Shown here one piece after another: positions 20,391-30,351 of a stretch of 64,000 bases of DNA. The notes below the pieces were generated by a model, which did no database searches, was not told where the DNA came from, and saw only the letters and a list, made by a program, of their open reading frames with translations. Location: assembly GCF_020089495.2 (NCBI RefSeq), contig NZ_JAIRCA020000009.1, forward strand, positions 1-64,000, read 5' to 3'. Source of the stretch: Streptococcus mitis subsp. hohhotensis (GTDB lineage Bacteria > Bacillota > Bacilli > Lactobacillales > Streptococcaceae). The translations under genes were made by a program, and so were the position numbers. How positions within the stretch are numbered: position 1 is the first letter of the stretch; each line of letters starts with the position of its first letter.

Positions 20391-21443
20391 CTAATTAACT
20401 AGCCAAGTATATTTCTTAAAACATCTTTTAAATATTACTGTTACTATCAAGGATACAAATAACGTAATGAAGAATCGTAGTACAACCATAAAAATTATTC
20501 CAAAAGGAGAAAACATAAATTGAGGATTCAGCGAATAACTTATATATAATATTAAATAATTTAATGGATCCGAAAAAATATATATACCTAATCCATTCAT
20601 TAAAATCAGCTTAAAAAAGTAACTACTACCACTGTGCCCTTTCCGAGAAATCAGGTAGGAAATACTATATGTTAATAAAGAACCTAAAATAGCTAATAAC
20701 TCAACTAATATTTTACTAACTAGTGTGTAAGTATATTTAAGATTAAAATTCAACAAAGTAATCAAAACAAATACTATAGACAATATCAAAACATAATTTC
20801 TTTTTTCACTTATAAATTGATTGTATTTTTCTCTCTTTGATTCAAATGCAAATCCCATACTAAAATAAAATAGAAATTGTAACGGGGCTTTAAATAAAAG
20901 TGGATCAACTTTATAACTTAAAATATGTAATAGATAAAAAATAATAATTGTAGTAAATTTTATTTCTCTTTTTAAGGTAAAAAATGAAATAATAAAAATA
21001 ATAAATAAAGTAAATAAATACCATAAATGATTATTCCCAATTAAAAACAATTGTCCCAATACTGCTCTAGATAAAGTTGTATACTCAAAATAATTAGAGA
21101 AATATTTTATTGGAAAAACATATAATAAAGTAAAAATAACAAATGGAATAACCAATCGCTTAGTCTTCTGTTTTAGAATTAACATAAAATTAATCCATTT
21201 ATCTCGTTTAACCTGAAGGTAATAGAAAGCTCCGGATAAAGCCATAAACATTGGCATATGAAAATAATATAGAATTTCTCTCACTTTATCAAAAATTTTA
21301 TACAAAACTAATGACATATTTTGTTCCAGATATTGTTGATAATCAATCCCTCCATATTTAGTTGAAATTATATAATATGTACTATGGCTTACAAGTACCA
21401 TTAAAATTGCTACTACTTTTAAAATATCGTATTCCTTTTTCAT
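20391..21443 (-). CDS. Acyltransferase-3 family membrane protein (first of two)
   Basis: 350 residues, about ten hydrophobic segments. N-terminal pattern KEYDILKVVAILMVLVSHSTYYI (conserved His) and YYFHMPMFMALSGAFYY match acyltransferase-3 enzymes. It probably adds an O-acetyl or similar group to the polysaccharide during assembly. The start overlaps the Wzy stop by 4 bases, so expression is coupled. It is distinct from, but related in fold to, the acyltransferase at 16785-17810, so two different acyl modifications may occur. Confidence 0.83.
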   Translation of the reverse strand: MKKEYDILKVVAILMVLVSHSTYYIISTKYGGIDYQQYLEQNMSLVLYKIFDKVREILYYFHMPMFMALSGAFYYLQVKRDKWINFMLILKQKTKRLVIPFVIFTLLYVFPIKYFSNYFEYTTLSRAVLGQLFLIGNNHLWYLFTLFIIFIISFFTLKREIKFTTIIIFYLLHILSYKVDPLLFKAPLQFLFYFSMGFAFESKREKYNQFISEKRNYVLILSIVFVLITLLNFNLKYTYTLVSKILVELLAILGSLLTYSISYLISRKGHSGSSYFFKLILMNGLGIYIFSDPLNYLILYISYSLNPQFMFSPFGIIFMVVLRFFITLFVSLIVTVIFKRCFKKYTWLVN

Positions 21444-22636
21444 GTACTCTCTCTATTCAATATTAAAGCGTAAAATATTCCTATAAAAAGGATAAATAAT
21501 GGTGTATCTGTAAAAATTACAGTAAATAATAAAATTATAAATAAGAGAGCAAACATTTTGGTATCTATAGAAACACCCTTCTTAATTAATAAACTAATTA
21601 CCGGATATAAATAGAATATCCCTAGTATGATCCCACCCTGAGCCAGTATTATAAAGAAACTGTTACTATACCCTAAATTAGTACGAATAAGAGTATTCAT
21701 ATTTGATTCAATTGCCTTCAATCCTAGTACCAAACCTGATCCAAAAAATAAATTTTCTTTCCAAGCCAAGAAACCTGCTAAATAATCATCAAATCTAATA
21801 CTAGCTGAAATAGTGTCAGATTTTTCTGCCCAAACCTGTAACAAAGCATATATGACTATTGGAATTATAATCAAACTTACATATTTAAATATAGATTTTT
21901 TCAGCATTAGAACTCTATAGATCAATAGTAATCCTATCACAAATATCCCTGTTGTAGAAACTGTTGTCAAAATAGTCAAAGTTAATAAAGATAATCGTTT
22001 AATACTATTTTCTAAAAATAATTCCTGAATTATAAGGGCTGAACCTAACATTAAACTCCACATTGAAGCTTCTGCAAACATGCCACTATTTCTAATAATA
22101 GTAGTTCCAAAAAAATGAATTTCTTGAGTCTCAAAATATAGATTAAAATAACTTGGAGTTTGAAGTCCACCATTCCAATTATTTATGACAACATTTGTTG
22201 GATGAATAACCTTTAAAATACTTCCAAAAGTCCAAAATATTAAAGAAACTAATGCAAAAATTAAAATAATTTTCACGAAGGTATTTAAAAAATCAAATAA
22301 TCGGTCATTAAAATTCTTAAACATTAATAAGATAAGCATAAGAGGTGCTATCAAAAAATAAAATAATAGTTCATTTATTGATAGAGAATTAAATGATATT
22401 AAAATGTTAGTAATAGATATAACTAAATAAATTAGTACTGTGGTTAGTATTATTTTAAAATAATTATAATTTAATTTGCTTGATATCAGTTCTAAAAATG
22501 TTGCTATTATAACTACTAAAGCTAATATTGGAATTAACTTATTTGAATCTCCTGTATTTACATATATAGAGTTGGTCGTTATTACAATTAATAACGATAG
22601 TAACACATCTTGGATACTTTTCAGATTAATTTTCAA
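21440..22636 (-). CDS. wzy: Wzy polysaccharide polymerase
   Basis: 398 residues with about 10-12 hydrophobic segments and a large loop in the middle (about 155-190). It lacks obvious catalytic motifs, as expected for Wzy. It polymerises flipped repeat units at the outer membrane face. The call rests on topology, length and position between glycosyltransferases and Wzx; no other gene in the locus could be the polymerase. Strongly AT-rich, suggesting a horizontally acquired serotype-specific gene. Confidence 0.8.
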   Translation of the reverse strand: MKINLKSIQDVLLSLLIVITTNSIYVNTGDSNKLIPILALVVIIATFLELISSKLNYNYFKIILTTVLIYLVISITNILISFNSLSINELLFYFLIAPLMLILLMFKNFNDRLFDFLNTFVKIILIFALVSLIFWTFGSILKVIHPTNVVINNWNGGLQTPSYFNLYFETQEIHFFGTTIIRNSGMFAEASMWSLMLGSALIIQELFLENSIKRLSLLTLTILTTVSTTGIFVIGLLLIYRVLMLKKSIFKYVSLIIIPIVIYALLQVWAEKSDTISASIRFDDYLAGFLAWKENLFFGSGLVLGLKAIESNMNTLIRTNLGYSNSFFIILAQGGIILGIFYLYPVISLLIKKGVSIDTKMFALLFIILLFTVIFTDTPLFILFIGIFYALILNREST

Positions 22637-22638
22637 TT

Positions 22639-23613
22639 TTATATCCCCTTATTCCGAACTATATTTTTAAATTTAAAATAAAATTCTGGAAACAACAAGA
22701 ATAAGCTATATTTAAATTTAAATTTTACAGAGGCTTTAGAATTAAAGATTATACCCCAGTAAAATGAACTTACTTTTTTAACAATATTTCTTAAAGCTTT
22801 TGTGTCCGTAAAAGCTGCAGCTTCAGATATATTAAAAGAACCTTGAACAATTTTTAAATTTAACGCCTTTTCTACATTATTACCATCATAAAATTGTTTT
22901 ATCTGAATTCTATTATTCTCACCCGCATCAAAAAAATCAAATCGTTTATCTGTGAATCGGGACTGTACGATACTTCCAAGACGACGATAGTAATGATAAG
23001 TAACAACCGGTGAAATAACTATTCGTTCAGCTAGTCTTAAATGTTCACCAACAACATAAAAATCTTCATAGATTTTTCCAATAGGAAAAGGGGCTCTTTC
23101 TAAAATGCTCTTGTGGTACAGTTTCGCACAGGCTGATACTGTTGCGACTTTATCTTCTAACATTAATTCTAGTGCTTCTTCTTTCGTAACTTTTTTACTA
23201 GATTCTAAATTAAATTGTTTCTTGCTAAATTTTTCATATTCGTTTGTAGTTTGAACCTTTGTTGATATCAAATCAGCTTGATATTTCTCTTGAATAAGAG
23301 ACAATAATTCAAATGTAAAAGGCTCTATGTAATCATCCGGATCCAAAAAGAATATCCACTCATTAGTTGATTTTAGCACTCCATAATTACGCGCATCCGA
23401 TAAGCCACCATTCTCTTTGTGAAATACTTTAATCCAATCATATTCTTGAGCATATTTATCACATAATTTTCCTGACTTATCAGTTGAACCATCATTGATT
23501 AGTAAGACCTCAAAATTTTTATAAGTTTGATTTACTAAACTTTCTATAGCATAATGAAGGTAGGCCTCAACATTATACACAGGAATAACTACACTAATAT
23601 TCATCCATCTCAC
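22639..23613 (-). CDS. Family 2 glycosyltransferase
   Basis: 324 residues. A GT-A fold N-terminus (ISVVIPVYNVEAYLHYAIESL), nucleotide-binding INDGSTDKSG, and FLDPDDYIEP carrying the metal-binding Asp residues are visible. It overlaps the preceding glycosyltransferase gene by 20 bases. It probably adds one sugar of the repeat unit at the cytoplasmic membrane face; donor and linkage cannot be inferred. Confidence 0.9.
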   Translation of the reverse strand: MRWMNISVVIPVYNVEAYLHYAIESLVNQTYKNFEVLLINDGSTDKSGKLCDKYAQEYDWIKVFHKENGGLSDARNYGVLKSTNEWIFFLDPDDYIEPFTFELLSLIQEKYQADLISTKVQTTNEYEKFSKKQFNLESSKKVTKEEALELMLEDKVATVSACAKLYHKSILERAPFPIGKIYEDFYVVGEHLRLAERIVISPVVTYHYYRRLGSIVQSRFTDKRFDFFDAGENNRIQIKQFYDGNNVEKALNLKIVQGSFNISEAAAFTDTKALRNIVKKVSSFYWGIIFNSKASVKFKFKYSLFLLFPEFYFKFKNIVRNKGI

Positions 23614-24598
23614 TCCATTCTTTCTGTTGCTTATTGATTAACGGTTTTAAGATGAAAGTAAATATATTCTTAAATCTAGCATTTATATAAATTAGTGAGA
23701 CTGTTTTTTTCGAATGATCATATTTCCATCTATAATGGCATTTATGAGCGTAACTAAATAATCGGCTCGCTTCCTCGATATTATTATTCATTATAAACAA
23801 CTGACATTGCTTGTTGATTAAGTATGTCAATACATCTTTGACTACTGGTTCTAAGTTCTTATCAAAGCGAATCACCTCATAATAATCGAGAATTTTTTTT
23901 GTTACTCTATTGTGATGGTCTGCTTTTTGTTTCATCACATTTAAATTCATACTCTGATCTTTTCTACCTAAAAAATATTGATAAACATTTAAATCAAAAT
24001 AAACATAACTTTTTACATATTGTAAAGGTAACAAAGTATATTCCATATCAACATAAAAGGTTTTTTCACTTATATTAATTCTAGATTTTTTCAATATAGA
24101 TGTTTTGTATGTCAGAGCATGCATGGGAATCCGTTTGAAAGGTATTCCCTCATATATTTTATTACAATCTAATATATCGGAAAAACCAATCTCTTTTTCA
24201 GTCTGATTATAGGTATGTTGTTCAGTATAATTTGTAATAATCATATCGACATCTACACCTTTAAGTTCTTCTAATAATTTTTCAAAACTCGGTACATCAA
24301 TCCAATCATCCCCATCAATAACTTTAAAAAATTTTCCTTTAGATTCTTTTATACCAACATTAATCGTTGATCCATGTCCACCATTTTCTTTATTAACAAG
24401 TCTAATATTTAGACAACTATTAATAATTAAATTTTCTACAACTTGAAGTGAGTTATCTGTACTACCGTCATTAACAACAATCACTTCAAAATCCGCATAA
24501 TATTTTTTATCTACTTGTTTAAATGATTCTATGCACTTAGTAATATATTGTTCAATATTATACATTGGTACTATGATTGTTACTAATTTATCGTACAT
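23594..24598 (-). CDS. Family 2 glycosyltransferase
   Basis: 334 residues. Motifs: VTIIVPMYNIEQYITKCIESF at the N-terminus, VVNDGSTDNS and KVIDGDDWIDV with the DXD-like Asp pair. Related in fold to the next gene but clearly different in sequence. The start lies one base after the GT4 gene ends. It is a repeat-unit sugar transferase of unknown specificity. Confidence 0.9.
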   Translation of the reverse strand: MYDKLVTIIVPMYNIEQYITKCIESFKQVDKKYYADFEVIVVNDGSTDNSLQVVENLIINSCLNIRLVNKENGGHGSTINVGIKESKGKFFKVIDGDDWIDVPSFEKLLEELKGVDVDMIITNYTEQHTYNQTEKEIGFSDILDCNKIYEGIPFKRIPMHALTYKTSILKKSRINISEKTFYVDMEYTLLPLQYVKSYVYFDLNVYQYFLGRKDQSMNLNVMKQKADHHNRVTKKILDYYEVIRFDKNLEPVVKDVLTYLINKQCQLFIMNNNIEEASRLFSYAHKCHYRWKYDHSKKTVSLIYINARFKNIFTFILKPLINKQQKEWSEMDEY

Positions 24599-24599
24599 T

Positions 24600-25691
24600 T
24601 CATTCTCCCGCCATTTTTTCTATCAATTCAATCCATCGTTCAGTAATTCTCTTTTTATTAAATTTATCAGTATCTAACATCGCATTTTGCGAAAAGCCTA
24701 ATCTCAATTCATTATTTTCAATTAGTTCTATTATTTTTTGACTCATTTGATTTATATCAAAATTCTCAATTAGGTAACCATTTTCTTCATCCAATACAAT
24801 TTCTGCTGGCCCTGTAGGACAATTAAAACTGATAATAGGTAGTCCATATTGTTTAGCCTCTAAAAGAACTAAAGGTAGTCCTTCATAACGGGAAGTCATT
24901 ACATAAATAGCATGGTCTGGATAAATATTATCTGTACCTTTGACATTCCCCTTAAAATGAACTCGCGACAATATCCCACCTTTATCCAATTCAGTTATCA
25001 AATCTTGTTTTATTTGCTCATCACCAGAGCCGTATATATCCCACTGCCAATCAGGATATCTTGATAACACCTTGATTGCGACTTTCGATAAATAGTCGTA
25101 ACCTTTTTGCTTGTGAAATCTACCGACAGTAATTAGTTTTTTAGAATCAAGATTATATTTTTTCTCTACATCTATAGAATTTATCCAATTATAAATGTAA
25201 TCAACTCTTTTTGGATTTATCTTATATTTTTTTATATAATTATTTCTATCAGCAGTAGTTAGTGTAATTATCTTATCTGCAAGTCTTGCTCCAACATACC
25301 TTTGAAGTTTTTTCATAGTAGTATCTATATCTACGATAGAATTAGTGTGATCACAAGAAATAAATTTAGTTTTTAAACCAATAGTACTTGTTACAGCTAC
25401 AATATTCATAGTCATTCCTATTCCGAAAAGGACTTCTATATTGTTTTCTTTAATATATGATCTTAATAGCTTTACTGCCTTAACAAAGTTCTTACTCATT
25501 GATATTCTTTTCGGAGATAGATTCTTATAACGAACTGCATTACTTAATGGAAAAAATATTTTTTCATTACTAATGAACGAAATTAAATGCACTTCATACC
25601 TTTCTGATAATTCATTTGATAAATTTATAGCTACCTTCTCTCCTCCACCTGAGTTATGCAACTCCCATTTCACTAAAGCTATTTTCTTCAT
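24600..25691 (-). CDS. Family 4 glycosyltransferase
   Basis: 363 residues with GT-B architecture. The N-terminal acceptor domain begins KIALVKWELHNSGGGEKVAINL (glycine-rich acceptor loop). The C-terminal donor domain has TVGRFHKQKGYDYL and the retaining EX7E-type segment MTSRYEGLPLVLLEAKQYGLP. It retains the donor anomeric configuration. It probably forms one glycosidic bond of the repeat unit. Confidence 0.92.
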   Translation of the reverse strand: MKKIALVKWELHNSGGGEKVAINLSNELSERYEVHLISFISNEKIFFPLSNAVRYKNLSPKRISMSKNFVKAVKLLRSYIKENNIEVLFGIGMTMNIVAVTSTIGLKTKFISCDHTNSIVDIDTTMKKLQRYVGARLADKIITLTTADRNNYIKKYKINPKRVDYIYNWINSIDVEKKYNLDSKKLITVGRFHKQKGYDYLSKVAIKVLSRYPDWQWDIYGSGDEQIKQDLITELDKGGILSRVHFKGNVKGTDNIYPDHAIYVMTSRYEGLPLVLLEAKQYGLPIISFNCPTGPAEIVLDEENGYLIENFDINQMSQKIIELIENNELRLGFSQNAMLDTDKFNKKRITERWIELIEKMAGE

Positions 25692-25700
25692 TTTTTACCA

Positions 25701-26672
25701 TCATTTCAATTTACTTTTAATTAACGCCGAATAATTATTTTCAGGATTACATTTTATTTTTTTATCTAATTTATAAGTCGTTTTAAAAATCTTCGTGTTT
25801 TCTGAAATATCTTCCCATATTTTTCTATCAAATTTTTCAGAAAAATGATTTTCAAGCCAAAATAAATTGGGATTAGATTTTTCTAATTCAAGCATTTGAT
25901 TTTTAATCTTCTCATCGTATTTGTAAGCTATATCAAAAATATAATCTATCAATAAATAATCTACAGCGATATCGTATCTGCTATAATATTCAAAGAAAAA
26001 ATCACGAGTAAAGCTAAATAATGAACTATTACCTGATAAAAAAAAACCTTTCCACCTATTATTCGAAATATTAGGAGAATAATCCTCTATTCCTCCTGTT
26101 TTTATTGTATAGTAATTCTGTAATAATAATGACGAATCAAAATCTTCCCTCATATATATAGTTGCATCTACCCAGGTTCCTCCGTATTTTGCCAACAACG
26201 AAACTCTTAATATATCTGAAATTTTAGTATAATCTATAATACCTAAATTCATTTTCTCCTTTATTAACTTAGGAAACACTATATATTTTTCTATCGTATC
26301 CTTTTCTAACAATATAAACTGAAAACCATTTAATTCTGCGAATTTCCTTATACTGTCGATTGTACACTTCACTAATTCTGGAGCATGTTCATATCCCTGC
26401 ATCCACAATGTCCAAATAATTTTACTGTTTTTCTCATTACAAATGCTAAATTCATAATTTATTATAAATTCATAAAATTCTTTTTCCAAAAATCCTCTTG
26501 TTACATTGTGCCTTTTTTCACAAATTTTTCTCGCATTATTTTCTCCAATAATATGTGGAATCTGTCCAAGAAACTTTCCAGCTAATTGCCAATTTAATAC
26601 ATTATTAGGAAAATATGCTCTTTTTTTGCTTATATCTTGATAATAATTTAAAGCTTTTCTTAATTTATTCAT
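25701..26672 (-). CDS. Capsular polysaccharide synthesis protein, DXD-type glycosyltransferase
   Basis: 323 residues resembling the Caps_synth (PF05704) family. Features are IIWTLWMQGYEHAPELVKCTIDSIRKF, then LRVSLLAKYGGTWVDATIYM, where YGGTWVDA is the sugar-nucleotide-binding motif of these enzymes. The N-terminal 50 residues have no obvious domain. It is one of five glycosyltransferase-type genes in the locus, 9 bases from its neighbour. Specificity is unknown. Confidence 0.82.
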   Translation of the reverse strand: MNKLRKALNYYQDISKKRAYFPNNVLNWQLAGKFLGQIPHIIGENNARKICEKRHNVTRGFLEKEFYEFIINYEFSICNEKNSKIIWTLWMQGYEHAPELVKCTIDSIRKFAELNGFQFILLEKDTIEKYIVFPKLIKEKMNLGIIDYTKISDILRVSLLAKYGGTWVDATIYMREDFDSSLLLQNYYTIKTGGIEDYSPNISNNRWKGFFLSGNSSLFSFTRDFFFEYYSRYDIAVDYLLIDYIFDIAYKYDEKIKNQMLELEKSNPNLFWLENHFSEKFDRKIWEDISENTKIFKTTYKLDKKIKCNPENNYSALIKSKLK

Positions 26673-26678
26673 TTATCA

Positions 26679-27500
26679 TCATTCTCCTAAACTAACAATT
26701 TCATATTGATGGGGAAGTCTTTGTTCAATTGGAGGTAATGTCATATAATTATCACCATATATTGCTTTGAGATAATCTTTGTATTTATTTGGACAGTTCA
26801 GTTTTATTCCTTCAAAATCTAATTTAACAGGTTCACCAAAATAACAACTTGGCACTAACTCACGAAGTTTATATGCCCCTGTAAAATTACCTGCATAACC
26901 TTCTGTTATACTGTATTTCTTTATAGTAGCTAGATACTTTTGTTGCGCTTTTTCAAAAGACAGTAAATTTTCAATAATTAAAATCCCTGCAATTTTAATT
27001 ATTACTTTCTCATACCAAGGTCTGTTGGTTTTATTTTGATTCACTATTGAATTGAATTGAGATAACTGTACCATCATTCTTCTAAATAGGTACTGTTTCT
27101 CGTGTAGTTTTCTCTTCACACCTTTTTCAGGTAGACCATCAATCGGAAATATATCTATCCACAAACTCTCCTCTTGCTCTATATTACTATAATTCATAAC
27201 AATCTTTGTTGAAGTATCTCGAATTACAGAAAAAGCTTTTTTATAATCTGGAGTATCTTCACTTAAAAATAGATATCTATCATTAAATTTTTCGCTAGCT
27301 ATTTTTTTAAATTTCTCATAATCTTCTCTGGGCATACCAATGTCTATATCATCATCCCAAGGAATGAATCCACCATGCCTAACGGCACCTAATAATGTTC
27401 CACCTAGTGCATAATACGTCAAGTTATTTTCTTCGCATGTTTCGATAAAAATTTTAAGTATTTCTAAAATTTTATTTTGAATTATTTTTATCTCAGACAT
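26679..27500 (-). CDS. LicD-family phosphotransferase
   Basis: 273 residues. The N-terminal YYALGGTLLGAVRHGGFIPWDDDIDIGMPREDY is the LicD/fukutin-type signature with the metal-binding DDDID. Relatives transfer phosphocholine, or in capsule loci other phospho-alcohol groups, from CDP-linked donors to sugars. No genes for CDP-ribitol, CDP-glycerol or CDP-choline synthesis are in this locus, so the donor would come from elsewhere; choline-P from the lic genes is a reasonable guess in this genus. Confidence 0.9.
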   Translation of the reverse strand: MSEIKIIQNKILEILKIFIETCEENNLTYYALGGTLLGAVRHGGFIPWDDDIDIGMPREDYEKFKKIASEKFNDRYLFLSEDTPDYKKAFSVIRDTSTKIVMNYSNIEQEESLWIDIFPIDGLPEKGVKRKLHEKQYLFRRMMVQLSQFNSIVNQNKTNRPWYEKVIIKIAGILIIENLLSFEKAQQKYLATIKKYSITEGYAGNFTGAYKLRELVPSCYFGEPVKLDFEGIKLNCPNKYKDYLKAIYGDNYMTLPPIEQRLPHQYEIVSLGE

Positions 27501-27510
27501 ATTTCCCCCT

Positions 27511-28302
27511 CTAGAAACTTTCTTTATATTTCTTTTTGAAAAACTTCGCTTGTAGGAATGATAAACCTTTCTTAAATAGATTTACTTTTTCCATATACAT
27601 AAAATGTGCTTCCGTAGGAGTCAAGTTATTCTTCGCCAACCATACATTAAATAACAACTCACTTACTCTTCCAAAGAGACGGGCTTCAAAAGGTGTTAAA
27701 TCTGATAAATCCATACATTCATACATACTATCTAAAATTGGAAATAGCCAAGTAAAATAATCATCGGCTAGTTCTTTTTTCATAATAAACATATTGAACA
27801 TATAGCCACTTCTCTGCTTCATTACCTTATCAAAACTTGCTAGATATTCAGGATTTTTCTGTTCAATCATTTTTCTAGCTAGGTCTAAGTGGCTAGCATC
27901 CAAGGTATGAGCATAGTGAGAATAGAGGGTTTCTATATAGTACTTTCTTCTTTTGGGAACGATGACTTCTGATTTCTCTAATAGTTCCTCAATTTCATAT
28001 CTATTTAAGATCACATCATCAATATTTATTGATTCATTGTATCTTTTCGTCATTTTAGTAAAATAACGACGATAGTGTACCAAACCTAAATAGTCGCACT
28101 CTAAATTTTTCCATGCCCAATAGAGACCAGTAAGTTCACAATAGTAAGGATTTAAAACGGAAATATTTTCACCAGAATTATCCCCTTGAAATCCTAAGTC
28201 TTCCTTTCCTTCACATCCCACGTGAATTGGTAAATATACACTTGTATCAACAGGCATTTTATATTTTTTATGTGTTGCTACTAATATTTTTATATTCTTC
28301 AT
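27511..28302 (-). CDS. DUF4422-family glycosyltransferase
   Basis: 263 residues. Typical family segments are KILVATHKKYKMPVDTSVYLPIHVG, SVLNPYYCELTGLYWAWKN and LGLVHYRRYF. DUF4422 proteins occur in streptococcal cps loci next to the initial transferase, where they are thought to add the second sugar. The position as the first gene after the initial transferase fits. Linkage and donor are unknown. Confidence 0.85.
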   Translation of the reverse strand: MKNIKILVATHKKYKMPVDTSVYLPIHVGCEGKEDLGFQGDNSGENISVLNPYYCELTGLYWAWKNLECDYLGLVHYRRYFTKMTKRYNESINIDDVILNRYEIEELLEKSEVIVPKRRKYYIETLYSHYAHTLDASHLDLARKMIEQKNPEYLASFDKVMKQRSGYMFNMFIMKKELADDYFTWLFPILDSMYECMDLSDLTPFEARLFGRVSELLFNVWLAKNNLTPTEAHFMYMEKVNLFKKGLSFLQAKFFKKKYKESF

Positions 28303-28303
28303 G

Positions 28304-28936
28304 TTAATTATTATTACCCATTAAAACTGTATAAAACCCCTTCAAAATAAGCAAAAAATCAGTCTTGAAAGATACATTATCAATATATAATAAATCTAGA
28401 TCCATTCTATCTCCAAATGGCATGTCATTTTTATTTGGCGTAACTTGCCAATAACAAAGCAAACCAGGTTTCACAGATAATCTTCTAGACATCTTTAAAG
28501 CATTCCCCACTTCTCTATGAGTAAGAATATGATGAGTAATCTCAAATTGTTGTAATGGACGAGGTCCCACTATAGCCATATCACCTTTTATAATATTCAA
28601 TAATTGAGGCAATTCATCAATTGAAAGTTTTCGTATCACTTTACCGACTTTTGTAGTCATACCTAGAGAATGTTCTTTAAAATTTAGACGATCAGTTTTA
28701 CCAGTATTAATACTTTCCTTTATTCTCTGATCAGCATCTTTATACATGCTCCGAAATTTTATTACTTTGAATTTTTTTCCATTTAAACCAACTCTATCTT
28801 GTAAATAGAAAACATCTCCTGGATCTTCTATCCAAATAGCCAGAATTGTTATAGGAATAATCGGTATGATTATCAAGGTAATAAATAGGAAAAACGCCAA
28901 AAATCTATCTAAAGTATTTTTTAAAATCAAATACAT
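28304..28936 (-). CDS. Initial sugar-phosphate transferase (short bacterial sugar transferase)
   Basis: 210 residues, corresponding to the C-terminal catalytic half of WchA-type enzymes. It has one N-terminal membrane segment (about 13-35), then KVIKFRSMYKDAD, SIDELPQLLNIIKGDMAIVGPRPL and the KPGLLCYWQV segment. It transfers a sugar 1-phosphate to undecaprenyl phosphate, starting each repeat unit. The short form resembles pneumococcal WciI/WcjG-type rather than the 455-residue WchA, so the first sugar may not be glucose. It follows wze by 10 bases. Confidence 0.92.
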   Translation of the reverse strand: MYLILKNTLDRFLAFFLFITLIIIPIIPITILAIWIEDPGDVFYLQDRVGLNGKKFKVIKFRSMYKDADQRIKESINTGKTDRLNFKEHSLGMTTKVGKVIRKLSIDELPQLLNIIKGDMAIVGPRPLQQFEITHHILTHREVGNALKMSRRLSVKPGLLCYWQVTPNKNDMPFGDRMDLDLLYIDNVSFKTDFLLILKGFYTVLMGNNN

Positions 28937-28946
28937 TTTTAATTAA

Positions 28947-29639
28947 TTATTTCTTCCCATAAGCTCCATAGGAACCATAAACTCCATAAGCTCCATATTT
29001 TTCAACTTCTGTGTTAAACTTATTTAGAATTACTCCTAAAAAGGAAGCTCCTGTTTGTTCTAACTGTTCCTTCGCCTTTAAGACATCACGACGCTTTGTC
29101 TCTCCTGCTGCTGTTACTAAGATAGAAGCGTCACATTTTTGTGTAATAATCGCTGCATCAATAACCATCCCAATCGGTGCAGTATCCACAATGACATAGT
29201 CAAAATACTTACGTAGGGTATCAATCATAGCATGGAAATTTTCACTCTGCAGGAGGGCTGTTGGATTAGGTGATACAGGACCTGCCTGAATAACAAATAG
29301 ATTTTCAACATTTGTATCACAAAGTCCCTTAGATAGATCTGTGGTCCCTGCCAAAAAGTCAGTCAATCCAGTAATTTTTTCCCTTGACTTGAAGACCCCA
29401 GACATAACTGAATTACGGATATCCGCATCCAACAATAAAGTTTTATAGCCCGCATGCGCAAAGGCCCAAGCAATATTTATTGACGTTGTCGATTTTCCTT
29501 CACCAGGTTTGACAGATGAAATGGCAATAACTTTCAAATTATCACCACTCAATTGAATATTGGTGCGCATAGCATTGTAATGTTCTTCAGCTTTTTTCGC
29601 AAAAGCTAGACGTTTCTGTGCAATTTCTAATGTTGGCAT
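28947..29639 (-). CDS. wze: Wze (CpsD) tyrosine autokinase
   Basis: 230 residues. The Walker A variant VKPGEGKST, Walker A' LLLDADIR and Walker B YVIVDTAP define a BY-kinase. The C-terminus has a tyrosine cluster (KYGAYGVYGSYGAYGKK, five Tyr). With Wzd it forms the regulatory kinase that localises and paces capsule polymerisation at the septum; Wzh dephosphorylates it. Third in the conserved wzg-wzh-wzd-wze order. Confidence 0.97.
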   Translation of the reverse strand: MPTLEIAQKRLAFAKKAEEHYNAMRTNIQLSGDNLKVIAISSVKPGEGKSTTSINIAWAFAHAGYKTLLLDADIRNSVMSGVFKSREKITGLTDFLAGTTDLSKGLCDTNVENLFVIQAGPVSPNPTALLQSENFHAMIDTLRKYFDYVIVDTAPIGMVIDAAIITQKCDASILVTAAGETKRRDVLKAKEQLEQTGASFLGVILNKFNTEVEKYGAYGVYGSYGAYGKK

Positions 29640-29659
29640 ATTTTCTCCCTTACTTTAAC

Positions 29660-30343
29660 TTATTCAAATTCTGGAACAATTCCTAAAAGTGCAACCTGCA
29701 TGACTTCTTCGACATCTTCTGGTCGTTTGACACGATCATCAAACAATTCAAGCAATAAGACCAAAATCACCATCATTGCTCCACCTGCTAGAAAAGCAAG
29801 TAAGGTATTTCGACGAATATTAGGTGAGGATGGTGTTAGTGCCGGTCTCGCTTCCTCTAGTGTTGTCACATCTGATACACGAGTAACTTTAATAATTTTT
29901 TCAGCAGCCACCTCACGAAGAGCATTTGCGATACGACTGGCCTCTTCTGGTTGATCATCCTTCACAACAATCGATACGATACGAGTATCTACAGGCACTG
30001 TTACCTGAATCTTCTTTCTTAATCCTTTGCCTGATTGCTCTAATTTAAGATTTGAAATAACTTTCTCCAGTACATCTTGCGAAAGGATAATTTCCTTATA
30101 GTCTTTTACCAGATAGGTACCCGCCTGCAAATCCTGGTTAGTCAATCCTACATTTTCAGACTGATTACGGTTAACAACATAGATACGAGTTGTACTCGAA
30201 TACTCAGGTGTCAGTACAAAACTACTTACGCCAAAAGCTAGAACAGCTGCTACAATCGCAGTTAGGATAATAGCGATTTTTTTCTTCCAAAGGATTTTAA
30301 ATAATTGGACAATGTCAATTGCGATTTCTTTATTTTCTTTCAT
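29660..30343 (-). CDS. wzd: Wzd (CpsC) polysaccharide co-polymerase/kinase adaptor
   Basis: 227 residues. Two membrane segments (about 28-48 and 183-203) bracket an extracellular chain-length domain, the layout of Wzz-like adaptors. A Pro-rich stretch ([14 protein letters not shown]) precedes the second helix, and the cytoplasmic C-terminus activates Wze. It lies between wzh and wze with short gaps. Confidence 0.96.
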   Translation of the reverse strand: MKENKEIAIDIVQLFKILWKKKIAIILTAIVAAVLAFGVSSFVLTPEYSSTTRIYVVNRNQSENVGLTNQDLQAGTYLVKDYKEIILSQDVLEKVISNLKLEQSGKGLRKKIQVTVPVDTRIVSIVVKDDQPEEASRIANALREVAAEKIIKVTRVSDVTTLEEARPALTPSSPNIRRNTLLAFLAGGAMMVILVLLLELFDDRVKRPEDVEEVMQVALLGIVPEFE

Positions 30344-30351
30344 GTCAACTC

